A DNA stretch of 64,000 nucleotides from Salimicrobium flavidum (GTDB lineage: Bacteria > Bacillota > Bacilli > Bacillales > Halobacillaceae). Where the stretch lies: NCBI RefSeq assembly GCF_900156645.1, contig NZ_FTOC01000009.1:1-64000 (forward strand), written 5' to 3'. Positions 52,012 through 61,460 of this stretch are shown one piece after another. Positions within the stretch are counted from its first letter, which is position 1; every line of letters starts with the position of its first letter. Both the position numbers and the translations under genes were made by a program. The notes beneath the pieces were generated by a model, which saw only the letters and a program-made list of their open reading frames with translations, was not told the origin of the DNA and made no database searches.

Positions 52012-52050
52012 AAGCCCTCTTTGGAAATGTGTTCACTCCAAAGAGGGCTT
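52012..52050 (+). terminator. Terminator after amtB
   Basis: Arms AAGCCCTCTTTGGA and TCCAAAGAGGGCTT, 14 perfect pairs, followed by TTGG. Confidence 0.82.
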
Positions 52051-52148
52051 TTGGCTTGGTCGGTTACTGTTCAATGTTGTTGTTTATTATCGTCGAGAAG
52101 GCAAAAATGTCCGTCTGGATCTTACACCAGAGTCTTCGGTATCTATCC

Positions 52149-52769
52149 TCATAAATAACTTTGTAACCGGTCGAGGGATTCATAAATGGACTCCCGAATA
52201 GACGGATTATAAAAGACAGCTGCCGGGTGATATAAAGGAATCACTGTATAACTGCGTTCCGTCTTAACGTAGGTGTCATTATCCTGGTCGTATCGAAGCA
52301 ACGGTGTCTCCAGTTTTTCACCGATCACTTCAGAGATTTTTCCCTTCTCATCGATCAGTCGCTGATACGCTACACCACCTAACAGAAGGATCACCCTCGG
52401 ATTCGCTTCTTCAATTTGCACATCCAGAAGTTCTGCATGGGCTTTCACTTCTTTTTTATTCGGCTTGCGATTAGCTTTACGCACCTCTTCGCCCCCGGAT
52501 TTCTTTTCCCATTTATAAGGGCGACTCCTTACGACACTGGTAATGTATACATCATCTCTTGTCCAACCGAGATAGGAGAGCTGTTTATCCAGTTCTTTAC
52601 CGGCTCTCCCTGTAAAAGGTTCCCCGTCATATACTTCATTTTCTCCCGGGGCTTCCCCGATCATCATAATCTCCGCCGGCACCGGCCCTTTCCCTAGTAC
52701 AAATCCTTCTGTATCAAATGGTTCTATATTTTGTTCGGCTCTTTTGATTACATCTTCCGGCAATTTCAT
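52149..52769 (-). CDS. Uracil-DNA-glycosylase-superfamily protein lacking Fe-S cysteines
   Basis: About 206 residues. Motif A MMIGEAPGENEVYDGEPFTG (about 36-55), ITSVVRSRP and the C-terminal HPAAVFYNP match family 4 uracil-DNA glycosylases. There is no cysteine in the whole protein, so the [4Fe-4S] cluster of that family cannot form. Uracil removal is likely but unproved. The ATG before KLPEDVIKR has GGGAGG 8 bases upstream. Confidence 0.85.
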   Translation of the reverse strand: MKLPEDVIKRAEQNIEPFDTEGFVLGKGPVPAEIMMIGEAPGENEVYDGEPFTGRAGKELDKQLSYLGWTRDDVYITSVVRSRPYKWEKKSGGEEVRKANRKPNKKEVKAHAELLDVQIEEANPRVILLLGGVAYQRLIDEKGKISEVIGEKLETPLLRYDQDNDTYVKTERSYTVIPLYHPAAVFYNPSIRESIYESLDRLQSYL

Positions 52770-52888
52770 TTTCTTCACCTCCCTTTTCTTTACCCGGATT
52801 TTTCCTTGTGTAACTCTTAACGTTTTCCTTCCTTTAGAGAAATGGGTACAATGAATATAGTAATGAACAGGAAAAAGGAGCCACTTTT

Positions 52889-54991
52889 ATGGAAAAAATC
52901 GCACAGGGTATTGTAAAACTGCGAATTTGGCTACTGACCTTATGGCTGATAGCCTTCGTGATATTAGGGTATTTCGCTTTGGATCTCCCCTCCCTTCTTG
53001 AAGGAGACGGATTCCGCACCGAGGGAGAGTACGAACAGGTGCAGGAGATTTTGACAGATGATTTCGACCGGCCCGAATCTACCATTCTGGTATTATTCGA
53101 ATCGGCGGACGATGAGAAGATTGAAGAAACACTCACAGAAATCGAGAACTTGAATATCGCCGCTTCCATCCAGTCGCCTCTGGATGCAGAAGAGCTGTAT
53201 AAGGAAGAGACGGCCTATGCCGCTATTCAATTTGATGAAGAAAGCACCGAACTCACTGAGGAAATTCAAGACATACGTTCGATCACCGAAGACACTTCCG
53301 GCGTGACACTGACAGGCGAACCTGTCATATCAGAAGATATCAATAAAGCGAGTCAGGAAGATCTGAAAAACGCGGAGCTTATCGGGCTTCCCTTTGCATT
53401 GCTGATTCTTCTCGTGGCCTTCGGTACCCTGACAGCATCGCTGTTGCCCCTTGTCATCGGAGGATTCACGGTAATAGCGGGCTTCGGGTTTCTTGCGCTC
53501 GCCGGAGACAGCATTTCCCTGTCTGTATTCATATTGAACATCGCCCCGATGATCGGACTGGCGCTGAGTATCGATTTCGCATTGCTGTTCATCAACCGGT
53601 ACCGGGAAGAGTTGGCTAAGCAGGCCATTGATGATGCGCTCGTCACAACCATCCGGACAGCCGGACGATCGATTATTTTCTCGGCGGTCTGCGTGTTCAT
53701 CGGACTGGGTGCCATGAGCATCATTGATGTTGATATCTTTCTAAATATTGCTCTCGGCGGCACCGTGGTCATCACCCTGGCTGTATTGACTTCTCTCACC
53801 CTGCTTCCGGCACTGCTGAGATTACTGGGGCCGCGTATAAATAAATTCCGCGTACTTCCGGCCCAGAAAGATACAGTCCCGCGGTGGAGAGCTTTTGCTA
53901 AAGGTATTATGAAACGTCCGGTCATGACAGCTCTTGTCTCATTCGTCATTCTGCTTATCGGAGTCATTCCGGTCTCAAATATGAATGTGTCTATCCCTAC
54001 GATCGATGCGCTTCCTGAAAGTTACGAATCGAGAAGCGCTTACGAAACCATCGAAGAAACGTTCATGAACGACACGGATAGTACGGTTTATGTAGTCGCT
54101 GAAAATGAAACGGACTGGCTGAGTGAAGAAGGGCTCGAAGCTATGAAAGATAAAATAGATGAACTCTCCGGCCCGGATATCGTGGATAGCATAGACTCTC
54201 TCTACTCTGCTGCGGATGTTGAAACCCCGGAAGAGTTGAATGCCGCTCTACAGAACCCGCAGACACGCGAAGCTCTGGAACCGGCGATCGATCAATTCAT
54301 AGCCGGCGATCGTCTTCTTTTACCCTTGAACCTGACAGTAGCTGATAATTCAGGAGAAGCACAAAATCTTGTCAGGGATTTAAAAGAAGAACAGGAAGCG
54401 CTCATAGGCGGATTACCCGCTTTCAACCAGGAGATATATGATGAAATCTTCGACAAACTGCCTATGGTATTGACGATCATCATCGTATCTACGTTCTTCA
54501 TCCTGATGATTGCGTTCCGTTCTATACTGATTCCGATCAAAGCTATCCTGATGAACATTCTGGGACTGGCTTCTACATTCGGCATTCTCGTATGGCTGTT
54601 CCAGGGAGGACATTTCGGTTTGAATGAAGCGGACATCGCTTTGATTCTACCGGTGATTGTATTCAGCCTCGTATTCGGATTGAGTATGGACTACGAAGTT
54701 TTTCTCATCTCCCGTATGAGAGAATTTTACCTTGAAACGAAAGATAATCATTATTCTACAATCGAAGGTGTAGCCAATACGAGTAAAATCATCACGTCCG
54801 CCGCACTGATCATGATTGTGATTACAGGAGCCTTCGCTTTCACCGGCGTCGTTCCTGTTAAGCAGATAGGTATAGGTATCGCCATAGCGATTTTCATCGA
54901 TGCTACCATCATCCGTCTTCTGCTTGTTCCGAGTCTTATGAAACTGTTCGGTCACTGGAACTGGTGGTTCCCATTCAGCAAGAAGAAATGA
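52889..54991 (+). CDS. MMPL/RND-superfamily transporter (YdfJ-like)
   Basis: 700 residues, twelve membrane segments in two halves, each with a large extracellular loop (about 40-160 and 375-530). MMPL signatures: IGLALSIDFALLFINRYREE in half one and VFGLSMDYEVFLISRMREFY in half two, the latter with the Asp-Tyr pair used for proton coupling. Likely exports lipid-like or toxic compounds. AAAAAGGAG precedes the ATG. Confidence 0.9.
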   Translation: MEKIAQGIVKLRIWLLTLWLIAFVILGYFALDLPSLLEGDGFRTEGEYEQVQEILTDDFDRPESTILVLFESADDEKIEETLTEIENLNIAASIQSPLDAEELYKEETAYAAIQFDEESTELTEEIQDIRSITEDTSGVTLTGEPVISEDINKASQEDLKNAELIGLPFALLILLVAFGTLTASLLPLVIGGFTVIAGFGFLALAGDSISLSVFILNIAPMIGLALSIDFALLFINRYREELAKQAIDDALVTTIRTAGRSIIFSAVCVFIGLGAMSIIDVDIFLNIALGGTVVITLAVLTSLTLLPALLRLLGPRINKFRVLPAQKDTVPRWRAFAKGIMKRPVMTALVSFVILLIGVIPVSNMNVSIPTIDALPESYESRSAYETIEETFMNDTDSTVYVVAENETDWLSEEGLEAMKDKIDELSGPDIVDSIDSLYSAADVETPEELNAALQNPQTREALEPAIDQFIAGDRLLLPLNLTVADNSGEAQNLVRDLKEEQEALIGGLPAFNQEIYDEIFDKLPMVLTIIIVSTFFILMIAFRSILIPIKAILMNILGLASTFGILVWLFQGGHFGLNEADIALILPVIVFSLVFGLSMDYEVFLISRMREFYLETKDNHYSTIEGVANTSKIITSAALIMIVITGAFAFTGVVPVKQIGIGIAIAIFIDATIIRLLLVPSLMKLFGHWNWWFPFSKKK

Positions 54992-55016
54992 TTTTACAAA
55001 AACTTGGAACAACACA

Positions 55017-55310
55017 CATAACAAAGAGCCTGGGCCAAAACTAAATAGTACAAAACAAAAACCGAACGATAGTGTTCGGTTTTTGTTTTGTATGCTGTTT
55101 ATAAAAGGATTAAAAAGAACAACACATCGCTTTCCGCGGGCACGGCTTCAAGCCGACCCATAATCAAGAAAATCGCTTGATCATGGGGATCTTCAGCACG
55201 TGCTGTTCCCGCAGGAGTCTCTGTGTTGTTCTTCATAAAAGGATAGGCATCGTCTCGAATGTTCGGTTATTGATTGCTGTTATTCGTTTTGTCCCAAACT
55301 CTTTGTTATG
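55017..55310. repeat. 294-bp nested inverted-repeat element (MITE-like)
   Basis: Terminal inverted repeats 55017-55041 and 55286-55310 agree at 22 of 25 positions (starting CATAACAAAGAG). Inside, arms 55049-55067 and 55074-55092 form a 19-bp hairpin ending in T-rich sequence, and AAGAACAACACA/TGTGTTGTTCTT bound a second fold. No coding frame. The hairpin can also terminate the MMPL transcript. Confidence 0.75.
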
Positions 55311-55352
55311 CCTTATTTAATCTTAGTACCTGCACTTTTTCACTCGCACTTT

Positions 55353-56345
55353 CTATTTCATCTGAAACGAAACGAACGAAACAGCGAAATAAAGGACAAC
55401 AATCAATATAGAAGGAATCACATACGTAAACTGATATTTCGGGCTTTTTCTTGAGATACTGATCAGGAACAGCAGGACGAAAACAATCGAAGCAATCGCA
55501 ATAATTATATTGACCTGACTGGACTCGCTGAAGAGATTTCCTCGGAAATACATCACATCCGTGATAGCCAGAATTAGAATATTGAACGCATTACTTCCGA
55601 TAAGTGAACTGATTGCCAAATTGTAGTTCCTCATCTTGAGGGCTGTTCCGACACTCGAGGCATCAGGCAAGGAAGTGCTGATAGCCACGAGGAAAGCTCC
55701 TATAAAAGAAGAACCGAGCCCTGTGATTTGGGCGATTTCCTCTGCAGTGACCGTCAATATACTCCCCATAATCATAATGGCTACAGCCAGACTGATAAAA
55801 CGCGTCAACACTTGTTTACGAGTATATTCCCGGTATCTTTCCTGCTTTCTTTCATTCTTCACTTTACGCCCTTTGTATTCCGTACGTTTATTGATCAGCT
55901 GCGCCCCGATAACATATAGCAGAACCAGGGCGAAGGTAGAGTAACTGATATGAAGAAAAGGAGTCGGTAGTGGAAAGGATACCGCAACAATCACGATGAT
56001 CGTAAGAAAAATGACCAGATAAGCATAGAGTTTACTTTCCACTGTTGTTTGCGTCATAATCTGATGCTTCCGATAGATCAGATCGAACACCGCCAGACCC
56101 AGAAGATTGAAAAGGTTACTGCCTATCAGATTACCGACAGCAAGTCCCGGGGTGTCAATGATGACTGCCGTCACGCTTGATGTAAGTTCCGGCAAGGAAA
56201 TAGCTATGCCGATTACGGCTCCTACCACGGTAGATGTCGCTTTAGTTTTTTCCTTTACTGCATCGCCGAACACAGCAAGGTTGGAAGCGATGAAAAAGGT
56301 GGCGATCGCAGAAACAAAAAAACCAAGAAATATCAGCACTGCCAT
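55353..56345 (-). CDS. Sodium/calcium exchanger-family membrane protein
   Basis: About 330 residues, ten membrane segments, with both alpha repeats: VIGIAISLPELTSSVTAV...GNLIGSNLFN (about 45-85) and FLVAISTSLPDASSVGTAL...SLIGSNAFN (about 220-260). The second repeat has SLPDASS where most have TLPE or SLPE. Cation unknown. The start is probably the second ATG (before AVLIFLG), 9 bases after TAGGAG. It follows crtP by about 16 bases. Confidence 0.87.
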   Translation of the reverse strand: MAVLIFLGFFVSAIATFFIASNLAVFGDAVKEKTKATSTVVGAVIGIAISLPELTSSVTAVIIDTPGLAVGNLIGSNLFNLLGLAVFDLIYRKHQIMTQTTVESKLYAYLVIFLTIIVIVAVSFPLPTPFLHISYSTFALVLLYVIGAQLINKRTEYKGRKVKNERKQERYREYTRKQVLTRFISLAVAIMIMGSILTVTAEEIAQITGLGSSFIGAFLVAISTSLPDASSVGTALKMRNYNLAISSLIGSNAFNILILAITDVMYFRGNLFSESSQVNIIIAIASIVFVLLFLISISRKSPKYQFTYVIPSILIVVLYFAVSFVSFQMK

Positions 56346-56361
56346 AAACATAGACTCCTAA

Positions 56362-57846
56362 CTATTGTTGTTTGCTTTTAATCAGATCAGCTGTCAGCTG
56401 ACCGGACAGTGTCACCATAGGTACTCCGCCTCCGGGGTGCGTAGAACCTCCGGCAAAATAAAGATTATCGTACAAAGCACTTTGCGCAGGGACTTTGAAA
56501 CCGCCGTTCGACTTCTTGTCCGCGACAATACCGTAAATCGAACCACCATTTGCCCCATATAGAGACTCAAGGTCTTCCGGAGCGAACTGGTATTCGAAAT
56601 CGATCGAATCTTCCAGGTCTTCGAGACCCATACGCTCCAATTTTTTGATAATCGTTTTTCTGTATGCTTCCCAGTCCCAATCTTTACGCTTCTTATTCTC
56701 GAGCGGTGGCACGTGGGTAAGGACAAACAGGTTATCCTTCCCTTCAGGCGCCTGGGAAGGATCTGACTTCGAAGATACTCCGATGTATACCGTCGGGTCC
56801 TCTGCAGGTTTCCCTTTATCGAAAATCTCTTTGAACTCCTGCTCAGGATCTTCGGAGAAAAAGAAATTGTGATGCTCCAATTGGTCATACTTTTTGTTCG
56901 TTCCTAATAATAATACTAGTCCGGAGACTGTCGGTTCAAACTTTTTCTCAAGTCTCTTCGCTTCTTTTTTACCTTTTTTCGATCCATCGATAAAGCGATA
57001 CGTAGGAATAGCTTCTGCATTGGAAACGACGACATCCGCTTCTATCATTCCTCTCGCTGTCTCTACACCGGTCACTTTGTTCCCATCTGTCACCAATTTC
57101 GACACAGGAGTTTCAAGATGGACATCCACTTTCAGTTCTTCCATCAGTTTTCCCATCGCTTCTGCAATTTTGTACATACCACCCTGGATATAATGGATAC
57201 CGAGACCGAGCTGCACGTATGCCAACTGGTTCAAAATCGCAGGAGAAGAATAAGGGTTCGAACCGACGTACATCATCATATAATTGAACATTTGCTCTAA
57301 ATGTTTATTGTTAAGATGTTCATGGGTCGATTTCGCGACCGTCTTCATGGGATCCATTTCCATCAGTTCTTTGAACGAATGGTGCTTTTTCAGATCACTC
57401 AAGTCAGCAAGGCTGTATTTGTAGAAACTCTTCATGCATAATTCATACATATCCTGACTGTAAGAAAGGAAATTAGTCAACGAACTGTTCGGGCGATCTG
57501 TAACTTTGGACATTTCCTTAAGCATCGATGGTAAATCACTCGTAAGGTCCAGCTGTTTCCCATCTTCAAAAAACGTCCTCCACTGAGGCTCGACTCTTTC
57601 TATTTTTATGTAATCATGAATATCCCTGTGGACACTTTCAAAAAGCTGCTCGAGTACCCAGGGCATCGTTAGAATAGAAGGACCTGTATCGAAAGTGAAC
57701 CCTTGTCCGGATCTCTGATTCAATTTTCCACCGATATTCTCGTTCTTTTCGAGAAGTGTAACGTCATATCCGTCCGCTTTCAGTCTTATTGCTGCCGACA
57801 TCCCGCCAAGACCCGCTCCTACCACTACTGCTCTTTGATTTACCAT
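56362..57846 (-). CDS. crtP: 4,4'-diaponeurosporene oxygenase-like carotenoid enzyme (CrtP/CrtNb)
   Basis: About 494 residues, FAD-binding (AVVVGAGLGGMSAAIRLKA). The pattern resembles S. aureus CrtP more than the desaturase CrtN: GPSILTMPWVLEQLFE, HHNFFFSEDPE, NGGSIYGIVADKK, and GGSTHPGGGVPMVTLSG at the end. It would oxidise a terminal methyl of a C30 carotenoid. The ATG before VNQRAVVVG has GGAGG 9 bases upstream; 47 earlier in-frame codons overlap the previous gene. No crtM or crtN here. Confidence 0.85.
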   Translation of the reverse strand: MVNQRAVVVGAGLGGMSAAIRLKADGYDVTLLEKNENIGGKLNQRSGQGFTFDTGPSILTMPWVLEQLFESVHRDIHDYIKIERVEPQWRTFFEDGKQLDLTSDLPSMLKEMSKVTDRPNSSLTNFLSYSQDMYELCMKSFYKYSLADLSDLKKHHSFKELMEMDPMKTVAKSTHEHLNNKHLEQMFNYMMMYVGSNPYSSPAILNQLAYVQLGLGIHYIQGGMYKIAEAMGKLMEELKVDVHLETPVSKLVTDGNKVTGVETARGMIEADVVVSNAEAIPTYRFIDGSKKGKKEAKRLEKKFEPTVSGLVLLLGTNKKYDQLEHHNFFFSEDPEQEFKEIFDKGKPAEDPTVYIGVSSKSDPSQAPEGKDNLFVLTHVPPLENKKRKDWDWEAYRKTIIKKLERMGLEDLEDSIDFEYQFAPEDLESLYGANGGSIYGIVADKKSNGGFKVPAQSALYDNLYFAGGSTHPGGGVPMVTLSGQLTADLIKSKQQ

Positions 57847-57862
57847 TACATAACACCTCCGT

Positions 57863-58396
57863 TTAATAGATAAAAGGAATAAGACGATATCTTTTGCTGC
57901 ACCACCGTACATATTTTTTCCCATGAAGCGAAATGAGCATCGATTCTTCCAGGTGAATCCTGTATAAAAGACTTCCTCCGACTGCAAGCCCTCCGGTCAC
58001 AACTCCGACAAGGCTTCCGTTGCTGAGGGCGAAACCGGTAACAATGCTTAAAAGACCGGTGTACAAAGGATGACGCAAAACCCGATAGGGGCCTGTACTA
58101 ACGAGACGATCTCCTTCACGAACGCTCACATTCCTGGTGAACTGTTCTTTAAGGTGGATGATGCCCCATAGACGCAAACCCACACCCGCACCATAAAAAA
58201 TAATCCCAGCCCACCTTACAGCAGGTGACGTCACCGTCCAGGGGTCAATAGCCAGAATAAAAATGACAGATACAAGCATTGCCACAAAAACATACCGGAA
58301 TGATACTTTTTCTGTTTTTTCAGAAGCGGGTGATGAAAAAAAGATGAATTCCACTGCCCAAAGAAGTGAAATTATACCAAACAGCATTTCAATCAT
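57863..58396 (-). CDS. ICMT-like integral membrane methyltransferase
   Basis: 177 residues with about five membrane segments. STGPYRVLRHPLYTG, then the EE pair in HLEESMLISLHGKKYVRW, are the SAM-binding motifs of isoprenylcysteine carboxyl methyltransferase and phospholipid methyltransferase families. It precedes crtP by 16 bases. Methyl esterification of a carotenoid carboxylate is a reasonable guess, not shown by sequence. Confidence 0.8.
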   Translation of the reverse strand: MIEMLFGIISLLWAVEFIFFSSPASEKTEKVSFRYVFVAMLVSVIFILAIDPWTVTSPAVRWAGIIFYGAGVGLRLWGIIHLKEQFTRNVSVREGDRLVSTGPYRVLRHPLYTGLLSIVTGFALSNGSLVGVVTGGLAVGGSLLYRIHLEESMLISLHGKKYVRWCSKRYRLIPFIY

Positions 58397-58518
58397 ACGT
58401 CACGCTCCTGACTTGTACCGGTTTTCTACCCCTTTCCCTAAAGCCGAAAACCACAAACCTTTCCTTTGCAACGATAACTTCTCGTACGTATAGTCAGAGG
58501 AAAGGAGGACGTCCGCCC

Positions 58519-58674
58519 ATGACATTGCTCTACTCACTAGGTATCATTCTGACTATACTAGCTACCTACTATATCATTTTCAAAAAATTGACCAGAACCA
58601 GTTATATTATCTTTTCTGCCATTATCTTTTTTTATTTTCTGCTCCTGATTCTCAGTCCATGGCTTCTATTTTAG
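58519..58674 (+). CDS. 51-residue membrane protein
   Basis: ATG with AAAGGAGG 10 bases upstream opens MTLLYSLGIILTILATYYII, then a second hydrophobic helix. No family recognised. It is divergent from the carotenoid operon. Confidence 0.6.
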   Translation: MTLLYSLGIILTILATYYIIFKKLTRTSYIIFSAIIFFYFLLLILSPWLLF

Positions 58675-58731
58675 AACATAAGCCCGAACAATCAGACGGG
58701 ACTGACTCGAGATCATAGTCCGGAATCATAA

Positions 58732-58758
58732 GAAAAACGAGCCGACATCCGGCTCGCT
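58732..58758 (-). terminator. Terminator after the 72-residue membrane protein
   Basis: On the minus strand CGAGCCG ... CGGCTCG followed by TTTTTC. Confidence 0.88.
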
Positions 58759-58976
58759 TAACGATTCCGGGAACGATTGATCGCTTCCCGAATATGATAT
58801 AATTCTGCAAACATCGCTGCAGCAAACACAACCACCATAGTTAGCAGTACAGAAATAATAAATATGGATCCATCAAGGCCGAACCCGAGTACTCCCGAGA
58901 AACCGATTAAAGATCCGATTATAAGACCGATCGAAGCGAATATGACTATCTTCTGAAACGTGATCGAATAAAGCAT
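58758..58976 (-). CDS. Small two-segment membrane protein
   Basis: 72 residues: two hydrophobic helices (IVIFASIGLIIGSLIGFSGV and IFIISVLLTMVVVFAAAMF) and a basic tail (REAINRSRNR). GGGGTGAGG precedes the ATG. Family not recognised. Confidence 0.7.
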   Translation of the reverse strand: MLYSITFQKIVIFASIGLIIGSLIGFSGVLGFGLDGSIFIISVLLTMVVVFAAAMFAELYHIREAINRSRNR

Positions 58977-59053
58977 GACCTCACCCCATTTATAGACTGG
59001 ACTTCAGTTATTGCTTTCCCCTAAATTCTCCTTCGCAAACCATATGCTTCTTT

Positions 59054-60733
59054 TCACCCAGGGGTGCTATCACGTTCTTTCAGTTTCCTTCTTAAAATCT
59101 TCCCGCTTATCTGAGTCTTCGGTAGCTCATCTAGGACCTCGATTTCTCTGGGAGCTGCATGAGCAGCAAGCCCCCGTTTTACAAACGATCGCAACTCTTC
59201 CAACAGATAGGCACTCTCTTCATACGTATTGTTCAGTGTGATGAACGCTTTCACGATTTCTCCGCGGATCTCATCCGGTTTTCCGACGACACCCGCTTCC
59301 TGAACCGCTCCATGCTCGAGCAGTTTACTTTCCACTTCGAACGGTCCGATCCTTTCTCCCGAAGAGTTGATCATATCATCACTCCTCCCCTGAAAGAATA
59401 TATACCCGTCCTCATCCATCGTCGCCAGGTCTCCGGCTAAATACCATTCCTTTCCGTATGGAAAATAGGAGCGGTATTTTTCTTCGTTTTTCCAAACTTC
59501 TTTCATCAGAGCCGGCCAGTCAGCACGGATCGCCAGGTGTCCAAGCTCTCCCGTTGCCACTTCCTTCCCTTCTTCATCCAGGACCGCCGCCTGCACTCCC
59601 GGAATCGGCCGGCCCATGGACCCTGGTTTGATGTCCCGGGTAGGTAAATTGGCAATAAGCTGCGCTCCGGTTTCTGTCATCCACCATGTATCATGGATAC
59701 GAAGACCGAACACTTCAAACGCCCAGTGGATCACTTCCGGGTTCAGCGGCTCACCGACACTCAAAATGTGACGGAGTGAGGAGAGGTCGTAACGTTTACG
59801 AGTATTCTCTCCCGCGGCCTTCAACATACGAAAAGCCGTCGGTGCACTGTACCATACCGAAACTTTTGCTTTTTCCATCACTTCGTACCACGCTTCTGCA
59901 GAGAAACGTCCTCCATGAATGACTGTGGTGACACCGTTCAAAAGAGGAGCGAACACCCCGTAGACCGTTCCCGTCACCCAGCCAGGATGGGCCGTGCACC
60001 AATAGACGTCCGTCTCTTTCAAATCCAGCACCCATCTCCCGGTCTGGTATTGCTGGATCATGACACGGTGGGCGTGGATGATTCCCTTCGGTTTTCCAGT
60101 AGAACCACTCGTGTAGTGGATATTCACTCCATCATCCAGGTCGACCCATTCCGTTTCGCTTTCTGTGCTTTCTTCTTCCGCTTCTGAGGTGATTGATATG
60201 TATCCATCTACATGCTTATCTGTGACAAACACCGTCTTCAGACTAGGCAATTCTTTCTCCGGCACCCGTTCCAGGAATTCTTCCGATGTAATCAGATATT
60301 CCCCGTCACAGTCATATATCCGGTCTTTCACCGCTTCTTCCATGAAGGCCTCGAACAACGGCCCCACCGCTGCTCCGATTTTCACCGCCGCAAGCATGGC
60401 AATGTGGCAATACGGATGTTTCGGGAGAAAGATGAAAACGAAGTCCCCTTTTTGCACTCCGCGCTTCCTGAGTACGTTCGCCCAGGCGTTCACTTCGCTC
60501 TGAAGCTCTCTATACGTCCACGTTTCTTCCTTGGCGTCACTGATATACCAGAGAGCCGTTTTCTCTCCTTTCCCATCATTTACATGTCTATCTACACATT
60601 CATACGTCATGTTCACTTTGCCCGTTTCATACCAGGTGAACTCCGGATGGACCCGCTCCCAGCGAAACGGTTCTCCTTCATGCCATTCCTTTTCTACATT
60701 ATATGTCCCGTGTAAGGGTGGCAAAATAGACAT
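59054..60733 (-). CDS. AMP-forming acyl-CoA synthetase (AcsA-like)
   Basis: 559 residues. ATP-binding loop YTSGSTGKPKGIIHAH (about 207-222), DTWWMTETGAQ (about 345-355), YLAGDLATMDEDGY and the regulatory lysine in PKTQISGKILRRK near the end. It resembles B. subtilis AcsA, which makes acetyl-CoA. It starts only 11 bases after ssuB, so the substrate may be linked to the transporter. AGGAGG precedes the ATG. Confidence 0.88.
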   Translation of the reverse strand: MSILPPLHGTYNVEKEWHEGEPFRWERVHPEFTWYETGKVNMTYECVDRHVNDGKGEKTALWYISDAKEETWTYRELQSEVNAWANVLRKRGVQKGDFVFIFLPKHPYCHIAMLAAVKIGAAVGPLFEAFMEEAVKDRIYDCDGEYLITSEEFLERVPEKELPSLKTVFVTDKHVDGYISITSEAEEESTESETEWVDLDDGVNIHYTSGSTGKPKGIIHAHRVMIQQYQTGRWVLDLKETDVYWCTAHPGWVTGTVYGVFAPLLNGVTTVIHGGRFSAEAWYEVMEKAKVSVWYSAPTAFRMLKAAGENTRKRYDLSSLRHILSVGEPLNPEVIHWAFEVFGLRIHDTWWMTETGAQLIANLPTRDIKPGSMGRPIPGVQAAVLDEEGKEVATGELGHLAIRADWPALMKEVWKNEEKYRSYFPYGKEWYLAGDLATMDEDGYIFFQGRSDDMINSSGERIGPFEVESKLLEHGAVQEAGVVGKPDEIRGEIVKAFITLNNTYEESAYLLEELRSFVKRGLAAHAAPREIEVLDELPKTQISGKILRRKLKERDSTPG

Positions 60734-60744
60734 GGTTTCACCTC

Positions 60745-61449
60745 CTAATCATTCGTAAAATCAAGTTCTTTCAATATTTCTTCTTTCATGTCTGCAAGAT
60801 CCCGGTCTCCGCGGTGGCGCGGTTTCGGTTTATCGACCACCAGCTCCGATTCCACTTCTCCCGGCTGGCCACGCATGATAAGAATGCGGTCACACAAATA
60901 CAAGGCCTCATCTATATCATGCGTAACCAGAATACTCGTGGAGGGCTTCGTCTCCCATATCGATAAAAGCAGCTCCTGTAACTGCAGCTTCGTGAAAGCA
61001 TCGAGCGCGCTGAAAGGCTCATCCAGCATCAGCAGATCCGGATTATGAAGCAGAGACCTGGCTATTGCCACACGTTGAGCCATACCTCCGGAGAGGTCTT
61101 TCGGAAAATGGTTTTCAAAGCCGCCGAGACCGACAATATCGATCAGTTCAGATGCCTCTTTCTTTTTGGAACCATCATCTCCGAACAGGACATTCTCAAA
61201 TACTGTAAGCCACGGCATTAAGCGTGGTTCCTGAAACATCATTCCAATGGAAGGGTTCTTTTTCTTTGAATGGATCCGTCCCTCATACCCCTCATCAAGC
61301 CCGGAGAGAACACGCAGAAATGTGCTTTTCCCACAACCACTCGTTCCCAGCACTCCGATGACTTCCCCTTTTGTAAGTTGGAGATTCACATGCTGAAACC
61401 CCGCTTTCTTTTCGTCGAACCAGCGTGATACTTTTTCCACTGCGAGCAT
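60745..61449 (-). CDS. ssuB: Sulfonate/nitrate/taurine-type ABC transporter ATPase
   Basis: 234 residues. Walker A GTSGCGKSTFLRVL (about 35-48), Q loop in MMFQEPRLMPWLTV, signature LSGGMAQRVAIARSLL (about 125-140), Walker B LLMLDEPFSALD and switch His in LVTHDIDEALYL. The Q-loop PRLMPW pattern is typical of SsuB/TauB ATPases. Confidence 0.9.
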   Translation of the reverse strand: MLAVEKVSRWFDEKKAGFQHVNLQLTKGEVIGVLGTSGCGKSTFLRVLSGLDEGYEGRIHSKKKNPSIGMMFQEPRLMPWLTVFENVLFGDDGSKKKEASELIDIVGLGGFENHFPKDLSGGMAQRVAIARSLLHNPDLLMLDEPFSALDAFTKLQLQELLLSIWETKPSTSILVTHDIDEALYLCDRILIMRGQPGEVESELVVDKPKPRHRGDRDLADMKEEILKELDFTND

Positions 61450-61460
61450 AAGCTCCCTCC

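Noticed and set aside
56362-57846. Annotation as the desaturase CrtN
   Set aside because: Several segments (LTMPWVLEQLFE, HHNFFFSEDPE, GGSIYGIVADKK) agree better with CrtP-type oxygenases; phylogeny would settle it.
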